Positions 13,877 through 19,008 of a stretch of 19,008 nt of DNA are shown here, in pieces. The DNA comes from Clostridia bacterium (GTDB taxonomy: Bacteria > Bacillota > Clostridia > Oscillospirales > CAG-272), in NCBI GenBank assembly GCA_017612495.1, contig JAGAFQ010000015.1, forward strand, positions 1 to 19,008, given 5' to 3'. Numbering within the stretch: the first letter of the stretch is position 1; every line of letters starts with the position of its first letter. The notes beneath the pieces are model-generated. The model was given only the letters and a program-made list of their open reading frames with translations. It was not told where the DNA came from and ran no database searches. A program made the position numbers and the translations under genes.

Positions 13877-15715
13877 ATGGGAAAAATCATCGGTATCGAC
13901 CTTGGTACTACCAACTCTTGTGTCGCAGTCTATGAGGGCGGCGAACCTATCGTAATCACAAACCCCGAGGGAGCGAGAACGACTCCTTCCGTCGTTGCGT
14001 TTTCAAAGACCGGCGAGCGTATGATCGGCCAGGTTGCAAAGCGTCAGTGCATCACCAACCCCGACGGCACGGTAATGTCTATCAAGCGTGAAATGGGCAC
14101 AGATCATAAGACGCAGATAGGCGACAAGACTTATACTCCCCAGGAGATCTCGGCTATGATACTGCAAAAGCTCAAGAGCGATGCAGAGGCATATCTCGGC
14201 TCATCCGTCACGCAGGCGGTCATCACCGTCCCCGCATATTTTTCCGATGCACAGCGCCAGGCGACAAAGGATGCCGGCAAGATCGCGGGACTTGAAGTTA
14301 TGCGTATTATCAACGAGCCCACCGCGGCGGCTCTTGCATACGGTGTAGATAAAGACAACACCGATCAGAAGATCATGGTCTTCGACCTCGGCGGCGGTAC
14401 GTTCGACGTATCGATCCTCGAGATCAGCGACGGCGTTTTTGAAGTTTTGGCAACTGCCGGCAACAACCGTTTGGGCGGCGATGACTTCGATAAGAGAATA
14501 ATCGACTGGATCGTCGACACCTTCAAGAGCGAAAGCGGAATCGATCTTCGCGGCGACAAGATGGCTATGCAAAGACTCAAAGAAGCCGCTGAAAAAGCAA
14601 AGATCGAACTTTCCGGTATGACAAGCGCAAATATCAATCTGCCCTTTATCACGGCAGACGCAACGGGACCGAAGCACTTTGACGCAACTCTTACCCGTGC
14701 TAAATTCAATGAACTCACCGCAGACCTCGTTGAAGCGACCATGGGCCCGACACGTCAGGCGCTCAAAGACGCAGGCCTTTCGACCTCCGACATTGCAAAA
14801 GTCCTTTTGGTAGGCGGTTCAAGCCGTATCCCCGCAGTTCAGGATGCAGTTAAAGATTTTGTCGGTAAAGAGCCTTTCAAGGGCATCAACCCCGATGAAT
14901 GTGTCGCTATCGGCGCCGCCATCCAGGCAGGTGTTCTCGGCGGCGAAGTCAAAGATCTTTTGCTCCTCGACGTTACTCCTTTGAGCCTCGGCATCGAGAC
15001 CTTGGGCGGCGTATTCAACCGCATCATCGACAGAAACACCACCATCCCGGTAAAGAAGAGCCAGGTATATTCGACTGCCGCAGACGGTCAGACCTCCGTT
15101 GAGATCCACGTTTTGCAGGGCGAGCGCGATATGGCATCGGGCAACACCACCCTCGGCAGATTCAATCTTGACGGCATTCCCGCCGCTCCCAGAGGCGTAC
15201 CGCAGATCGAGGTCACGTTCGATATCGACGCCAACGGCATCGTAAATGTTACCGCAAAGGATAAGGGCACGGGCAAAGAACAGCACATCACCATCACGTC
15301 TTCTTCCAATATGAGCAAGGAAGATATCGACAAGGCGGTCAAGGATGCTGAAAAGTTTGCCGAAGAAGACAAAAAACTCAAAGAGGCTGTTGAAGTCAAG
15401 AACAACGCCGAAAACCTTATTTTCCAGAGCGAAAAATCGCTCGGCGAACTCGGCGACAAGGTGACGGAGGATGAAAAGAAAGACATTCAGACCGCCATCG
15501 ACGCTCTTAAAGAGACTGTCAAGGGCAACGACACCGAGGCTATAAAGAAAGGCACAGAAGAACTTCAAAAGAAATTCTTCGCTATTTCAGAAAAACTTTA
15601 TCAGCAGGCAAATCCTCAAGGCGGCGCCGACGGCGCTGACGGCGCAAATGCCGGTCAGAATCCCGATGGCACGTATAATGCCGAATATACAGACAAGACT
15701 GAAGAAAACAAATAA
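13877..15715 (+). CDS. dnaK: Molecular chaperone DnaK (Hsp70)
   Basis: This 612-residue ATP-dependent chaperone works with DnaJ and GrpE. Hsp70 signature 1 is at 5-14 (IGIDLGTTNS). Signature 2 is at 168-180 (VFDLGGGTFDVSI), and signature 3 (VLLVGGSSRIPAVQ) lies near residue 315. The linker LLLLDVTPLSLGIETLGG leads into the substrate-binding beta domain, followed by the helical lid and a Gly/Ala/Asp-rich tail ending EENK. The NBD lacks the roughly 24-residue insertion of proteobacterial DnaK, as in Gram-positive homologues. The start is ATG 13877 with TTTGGAGG 8 bases upstream; the longer ORF from a TTG at 13862 overlaps that site. Many C-rich, strongly biased codons suggest high expression. 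Confidence 0.99.
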   Translation: MGKIIGIDLGTTNSCVAVYEGGEPIVITNPEGARTTPSVVAFSKTGERMIGQVAKRQCITNPDGTVMSIKREMGTDHKTQIGDKTYTPQEISAMILQKLKSDAEAYLGSSVTQAVITVPAYFSDAQRQATKDAGKIAGLEVMRIINEPTAAALAYGVDKDNTDQKIMVFDLGGGTFDVSILEISDGVFEVLATAGNNRLGGDDFDKRIIDWIVDTFKSESGIDLRGDKMAMQRLKEAAEKAKIELSGMTSANINLPFITADATGPKHFDATLTRAKFNELTADLVEATMGPTRQALKDAGLSTSDIAKVLLVGGSSRIPAVQDAVKDFVGKEPFKGINPDECVAIGAAIQAGVLGGEVKDLLLLDVTPLSLGIETLGGVFNRIIDRNTTIPVKKSQVYSTAADGQTSVEIHVLQGERDMASGNTTLGRFNLDGIPAAPRGVPQIEVTFDIDANGIVNVTAKDKGTGKEQHITITSSSNMSKEDIDKAVKDAEKFAEEDKKLKEAVEVKNNAENLIFQSEKSLGELGDKVTEDEKKDIQTAIDALKETVKGNDTEAIKKGTEELQKKFFAISEKLYQQANPQGGADGADGANAGQNPDGTYNAEYTDKTEENK

Positions 15716-15726
15716 TTTTTGTGCTG

Positions 15727-15749
15727 TCGGGCGGAATTTTTCCGCCCGA
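15727..15749 (+). other. Strong hairpin between dnaK and dnaJ
   Basis: A perfect 10-bp stem, TCGGGCGGAA / TTCCGCCCGA, with a 3-base loop follows the dnaK stop by 11 bases. No T-run follows, so it is probably an mRNA processing or stabilising element that keeps DnaK more abundant than DnaJ, rather than a full terminator. The structure is clear; the role is inference. Confidence 0.7.
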
Positions 15750-15773
15750 TAACAAAAAAGGCAGGAAATTTTA

Positions 15774-16919
15774 ATGGCAGACACAAAGCGCGATTATTAT
15801 GAGGTTTTGGGCGTTGATAAAAATGCCGACGAAGCCACGATAAAAAAAGCATATCGCAATCTTGCCAAAAAATATCACCCCGATATGAATCCGGGCGATA
15901 AAGAGGCAGAGATCAAATTCAAAGAGGCAAACGAGGCTTATGCGGTATTATCCGATGCCGAGAAGAAGGCACGCTACGATCAGTTCGGACATGCCGGAGT
16001 AGACCCGAATATGGGCGGCGATCAGGGCTTCGGCGGATTCGGCGGTTTCGGCTCGCAAGGCTTCGGAGGCTTTGATTTCGGCGATATTTTCGATATGTTC
16101 GGCATGGGGGGACAGAGAAGCTCCTCTCGCCGAAACGGTCCTATGCGCGGCGAGGATCTTGGAACAAGACTCACCATTTCTTTTGAAGAGGCGGCTTTCG
16201 GCTGCAAAAAGGAAATAAGCTTCGCAAAGATCGAAAAGTGCGGCGATTGCGGCGGAAGCGGTGCGGCGAAAGGAACTTCCGCAGAGACCTGCCCAAAGTG
16301 CGGCGGTACGGGACAGATCCGCGTATCGCAGCGCACGGCACTCGGTATGTTCCAGACCACAAGAGTGTGCGATGAGTGCGGCGGAAGCGGCAAAAAGATC
16401 AAAAATCCTTGTCCGTCTTGCCGCGGTCAGGGACAAAAACGAGTCAACAAAAAGATCGACGTCACTATCCCCGCGGGCATTGACGACGGCAGCCGTATGT
16501 CGGTACGCGGTCAGGGCAACGACGGCAAGAACGGAGGCCCCTCCGGTGATTTGATAATCACGGTGAACGTAAGACCTCACCCGATTTTCGAGAGGGACGG
16601 ATACGATCTTTTCTGCGAGATCCCGATAACTTTCACCGAGGCGACGCTCGGCGCGACCATCACCGTGCCGACGCTTGAAGGCAACACCTCGTTCGATATT
16701 CCCGAGGGCACCCAAACGGGCACCGTTTTCACGATACGCAACAAGGGCATACAAGTGATAAACTCAAAAGCCAAGGGCGACCTTAATTTCAGAGTGACTA
16801 TCGAAGTCCCGAAGGGGCTTGACTCAAAGCAAAAAGAGCTTTTAAGACAGTTCGGCGAGAGCTGTGGCAAAAAGAATTACACCAAAAAGGAAAAATTCTT
16901 TTCAAAACTTTTTAAGTAA
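15774..16919 (+). CDS. dnaJ: Chaperone protein DnaJ (type I Hsp40)
   Basis: This 381-residue co-chaperone stimulates the DnaK ATPase and delivers substrates. The J domain (about 6-72) carries HPD at 35-37. A Gly/Phe-rich linker follows (about 81-115). The zinc domain has all four CxxCxGxG repeats: CGDCGGSG (156), CPKCGGTG (173), CDECGGSG (199) and CPSCRGQG (213). The C-terminal domains contain VTIPAGIDDGSRMSVRGQG and GDLIITVNVRPHPIFERDGYDL, and the tail ends KKEKFFSKLFK. The start ATG 15774 has GGCAGG 9 bases upstream. The gene is complete and ordinary in length, 58 bases downstream of dnaK across a hairpin. Confidence 0.98.
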   Translation: MADTKRDYYEVLGVDKNADEATIKKAYRNLAKKYHPDMNPGDKEAEIKFKEANEAYAVLSDAEKKARYDQFGHAGVDPNMGGDQGFGGFGGFGSQGFGGFDFGDIFDMFGMGGQRSSSRRNGPMRGEDLGTRLTISFEEAAFGCKKEISFAKIEKCGDCGGSGAAKGTSAETCPKCGGTGQIRVSQRTALGMFQTTRVCDECGGSGKKIKNPCPSCRGQGQKRVNKKIDVTIPAGIDDGSRMSVRGQGNDGKNGGPSGDLIITVNVRPHPIFERDGYDLFCEIPITFTEATLGATITVPTLEGNTSFDIPEGTQTGTVFTIRNKGIQVINSKAKGDLNFRVTIEVPKGLDSKQKELLRQFGESCGKKNYTKKEKFFSKLFK

Positions 16920-16924
16920 ACAAA

Positions 16925-16948
16925 AGGGTAGGCGATAGCGTCTACCCT
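16925..16948 (+). other. Hairpin between dnaJ and prmA
   Basis: AGGGTAGGCG / CGTCTACCCT pairs over ten bases with one G-T wobble and a 4-base loop. The following ATTTGAATTTGA is only weakly T-rich, so it may be a leaky terminator that lowers prmA expression relative to the chaperones, or an RNA processing element. Confidence 0.55.
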
Positions 16949-16968
16949 ATTTGAATTTGAGGTACAAA

Positions 16969-17886
16969 ATGATTTGGGAGAAAATTAAAGCAGAGGGAAA
17001 AAGAGAAGATCTTGACACTATGTGCGCCGTTATGAGTATGCTCGAATCGGGGCTTGAGATCGAAGATTACAGCGATATCACGGCTGATCCCGTTTACGGT
17101 GAACTCATAGACGAGGAGATCTTGAAAAAAGACAAGACCGTGGCATCGGTGTCGATATACATTTCAGAAGACAAGAACGAAAACGAGTATATTTCGTTTT
17201 TGAAAGACCGTTTCGCTGCGCTCGGAGTTCAGGCAAAAGTCTTTGCCGAGCGCTTGAACGAAGAAGATTGGGCAGATTCGTGGAAACAATATTATAAGCC
17301 CGTCTTTGCCGGAGAAAAGATCGTTATCGTTCCGATGTGGGAAAAATTCGACGCAAAAGAAGGACAGATCATAGTCAAAATGGATCCCGGAATGGCATTC
17401 GGCACCGGCACTCACGAAACAACGCGCCTTTGCGTAAGACTTATGGAAAAATATCTCAAAGCGGGAGATAGCGTTTTGGATGTCGGCACGGGCAGCGGGA
17501 TTTTATCCATTTGCGCAGAAAAGCTCGGCAGCGGCAACATTTTTGCCTGCGATATAGACCCCGTGGCGGTGAGAGTGGCAAAAGAAAACGTCAAAGATAA
17601 CGGCTGCACGAAGATCGAATGCGGCGTGTCTGATCTTTTGCGCGATGCGAAAATGCCCGAAAACGGCAAATATGATCTTGTTATTGCCAACATCGTTGCC
17701 GATATCATAATAAGAATGCTGCCCGATTTGCCTCCGTTTATTAAGACCGGCGGAACGCTCATACTTTCCGGCATAATAAACACGAGCGCCGAAGACGTCA
17801 AAAAATGCGCCGAAAACTGCGGCTTTGAGATCGTTTGCGAAATTGCCGAAAACGACTGGAAGGGCATTGCGCTCATCAAAAAATAA
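16969..17886 (+). CDS. prmA: Ribosomal protein L11 methyltransferase
   Basis: This 305-residue SAM-dependent methyltransferase trimethylates lysines of ribosomal protein L11. A substrate-binding N-terminal domain (about 1-95) precedes the linker motif NEEDWADSWKQYYKP (97-111). The class I fold follows, with MDPGMAFGTGTHETT (138-152), the SAM-binding VLDVGTGSGILSI (169-181), the acidic CDID (194-197), and NIVADII (241-247) as the NxxA-type motif. The start ATG 16969 has TTGAGG 6 bases before it; a TTG at 16951 would be the longer alternative without a site. It lies 49 bases after dnaJ, in the order dnaJ-prmA-rsmE known from Bacillus subtilis (yqeT-yqeU). Confidence 0.95.
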   Translation: MIWEKIKAEGKREDLDTMCAVMSMLESGLEIEDYSDITADPVYGELIDEEILKKDKTVASVSIYISEDKNENEYISFLKDRFAALGVQAKVFAERLNEEDWADSWKQYYKPVFAGEKIVIVPMWEKFDAKEGQIIVKMDPGMAFGTGTHETTRLCVRLMEKYLKAGDSVLDVGTGSGILSICAEKLGSGNIFACDIDPVAVRVAKENVKDNGCTKIECGVSDLLRDAKMPENGKYDLVIANIVADIIIRMLPDLPPFIKTGGTLILSGIINTSAEDVKKCAENCGFEIVCEIAENDWKGIALIKK

Positions 17887-17922
17887 AAGCCGAATATATT
17901 TTTTGTAAATTGGGAAAATATA

Positions 17923-17951
17923 TTGAAAATTTTTGCCTTTTATAGTAAAAT
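17923..17951 (+). promoter_or_regulatory. Promoter of rsmE
   Basis: -35 TTGAAA (17923-17928), a 17-base spacer and -10 TAAAAT (17946-17951) lie after the prmA stop. Transcription would start near 17958, about 35 bases before the rsmE ATG. It would let rsmE be made without the heat-shock promoter. Confidence 0.65.
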
Positions 17952-17992
17952 ATACGTGTCTTATGCGATACCAAGTTTTGGGGGAAACATCA

Positions 17993-18736
17993 ATGCCGAA
18001 ATTCTTTGCAAGTGACGACTGCATCCTTTGCGACACGGTTTGCATCAAGGGCGATGACGCACACCATATCTCACATTCGCTCCGTATGAAAACGGGCGAA
18101 AAGATAAGTGTTTCCGATTCGCACGGTGTTTTTTACGACTGCGAAATAACCGAAATAAACAAAGAGAGCGTTACGGCAAAGATATTATCGAAGAGTATGT
18201 GCGATACCGAACCGCCTTATTTTGCCGTGATATATCAGGGCATACCGAAACTTGATAAGATGGATATTATAGTCCAAAAAGCGGTCGAATGCGGAGCTTT
18301 CAAAATAGTCCCCGTTTCAGAAAAAAGATGTATTGCCAAGATAGATTCGCCCTCGGCGATGAAAAAGGTCGAGAGGTGGCAGAAGATCTCCGAAGCTGCC
18401 GCCAAGCAAAGCGGCAGAGGAACAGTGCCGCATATCGCCATGCCGCAAAAATTTGAAGATGCACTCTTGGATGCCGCAGATGCCGATATTAAAATTTTCT
18501 GCTATGAAAATGAAAACGGCGTCGATATAAAAGACATACTTTGCAAGTATAAAAACTTTGAGGCAAAGCCGAAAGTTGCGATATTCATAGGACCCGAAGG
18601 CGGATTTGATGAAAACGAAGTCGAAAAAGCCGCAAAGTGCGGTTTTTCGATCTGCACGCTCGGCAAGCGCATATTGCGCACCGAAACGGCATCGGGCTTC
18701 GTGCTTTCGTGCTTATCCTATGAGCTTGAACTTTGA
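17993..18736 (+). CDS. rsmE: 16S rRNA (uracil-1498-N3)-methyltransferase
   Basis: This 247-residue SPOUT enzyme makes m3U1498 in 16S rRNA of the small subunit. The N-terminal PUA-like domain (1-70) contains DDAHHISHSLRMKTGEKISV. The SPOUT domain carries YQGIPKLDKMDIIVQKAVECG (81-101), ERWQKISEAAAKQSGR (127-142), FIGPEGGF (198-205) and LGKRILRTETASGF (223-236), all typical of RsmE. I chose ATG 17993, with GGGGGA 7 bases upstream. An ORF start at 17933 falls inside the promoter and would add 20 unrelated residues. The gene ends 23 bases before the next start. Gene order dnaJ-prmA-rsmE is conserved in Firmicutes and supports the assignment. Confidence 0.95.
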   Translation: MPKFFASDDCILCDTVCIKGDDAHHISHSLRMKTGEKISVSDSHGVFYDCEITEINKESVTAKILSKSMCDTEPPYFAVIYQGIPKLDKMDIIVQKAVECGAFKIVPVSEKRCIAKIDSPSAMKKVERWQKISEAAAKQSGRGTVPHIAMPQKFEDALLDAADADIKIFCYENENGVDIKDILCKYKNFEAKPKVAIFIGPEGGFDENEVEKAAKCGFSICTLGKRILRTETASGFVLSCLSYELEL

Positions 18737-18759
18737 ATAACAATATGAGGTGATTTAAC

Positions 18760-19008
18760 GTGAGCAAACAGAAAACGACAAGTGCCGAACGCGCGCACAA
18801 AAGAGAACTTGCCGACAGAGACTTTACACGTCTTTTATATGCCTTTGTCATCGCCGTATGTGCGATAATGGGCTTTATATATATCAAAAACAAAGTGACC
18901 GACTACATTTTTGCTGCCAAGGCGGCGATAATATTCGTCATCTTCTTCGGAGTTCTGCTTTTGGCGGCAATAGCCAATATGATCTTCGGCAAGAAATATC
19001 CGAAAGAC
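18760..19008 (+). CDS. Small membrane protein, unknown function (3' end outside window)
   Basis: The frame is open from a GTG at 18760 to the end of the window (83 codons seen). TGAGGTGA lies about 6 bases before the GTG. The first 24 residues are hydrophilic (SKQKTTSAERAHKRELADRD). Two hydrophobic segments follow at about 25-42 (LLYAFVIAVCAIMGFIYI) and 52-73 (FAAKAAIIFVIFFGVLLLAAIA). This gives a two-helix hairpin, with KKYPKD at the edge. I do not recognise a family. It follows rsmE by 23 bases, so it probably shares its transcript. In related Firmicutes this slot is often taken by the tRNA modification gene mtaB, which this is not. Confidence 0.7.
   Translation, partial: MSKQKTTSAERAHKRELADRDFTRLLYAFVIAVCAIMGFIYIKNKVTDYIFAAKAAIIFVIFFGVLLLAAIANMIFGKKYPKD

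Noticed and set aside
14819..15568. Minus-strand 249-codon ORF opposite dnaK
   Set aside because: This is an antisense shadow of the strongly biased dnaK codons, with no recognisable protein motif.
15948..16754. Minus-strand 268-codon ORF opposite dnaJ
   Set aside because: It has no family motif and no ribosome binding site, and it is fully antisense to a clear dnaJ.
1..19008. Mobile elements, prophage, CRISPR array or defence system
   Set aside because: I saw no transposase, integrase, terminal repeats, spaced direct repeats or defence-type proteins. The window reads as conserved core genome apart from the P-type-like and DUF4330 genes.

Overview
The window looks like a chromosomal housekeeping segment from a member of the Bacillota, class Clostridia. 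It is probably an uncultured gut-type lineage, but that placement is inference. The clues are the gene order hrcA-grpE-dnaK-dnaJ-prmA-rsmE under a CIRCE operator, a Gram-positive-type DnaK, a ClpC-type C-terminus, an SigH-like sigma factor, DUF4330 proteins, and strong AGGAGG-type ribosome binding sites. I saw no mobile element, tRNA, rRNA or CRISPR array.

Layout. Positions 3-569 (+) hold the 3' end of a clpC-like ATPase gene, which converges through a shared bidirectional terminator on a long minus-strand operon. That operon runs right to left from a promoter at about 6406-6434: rimM, trmD, murJ, an O-antigen-ligase-like gene, and two tandem DUF4330 genes. Its genes overlap or nearly abut. 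It joins ribosome/tRNA maturation genes to lipid II flipping and a putative surface-glycan enzyme. Next comes a minus-strand pair, rpsT (S20) and rpsU (S21), with its own promoter and terminator. rpsU is only 59 codons.

A 340-base AT-rich divergent region (about 7014-7353) holds back-to-back promoters and a cluster of TTCAA/TTGAA inverted repeats. To its right, on the plus strand, are an orphan SigH-like sigma factor and a small protein with four CxxC knuckles. Then come an rlmB/TrmH-type rRNA methyltransferase gene and, 29 bases downstream, an 846-codon membrane protein gene.

That membrane protein is the most unusual item. Its membrane and cytoplasmic layout follows a P1B (heavy-metal) P-type ATPase, but the DKTGT, TGE, CPC, HP, GxG, TGD and GDGxND motifs are missing or eroded. 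The N-terminus is instead an acidic region with nine 6-residue RIAEEA-type repeats. It appears to be an intact, expressed pseudo-ATPase.

The right third is the class I heat-shock operon (promoter, CIRCE, hrcA, grpE, dnaK, dnaJ) followed by the methyltransferase genes prmA (ribosomal protein L11) and rsmE (16S rRNA). rsmE has a convincing promoter of its own. Potential hairpins lie between dnaK and dnaJ and between dnaJ and prmA. The window ends inside a small two-helix membrane protein gene. Several starts were moved from the longest possible ORF to the codon with a well-placed ribosome binding site (rpsT, hrcA, dnaK, prmA, rsmE, rimM).
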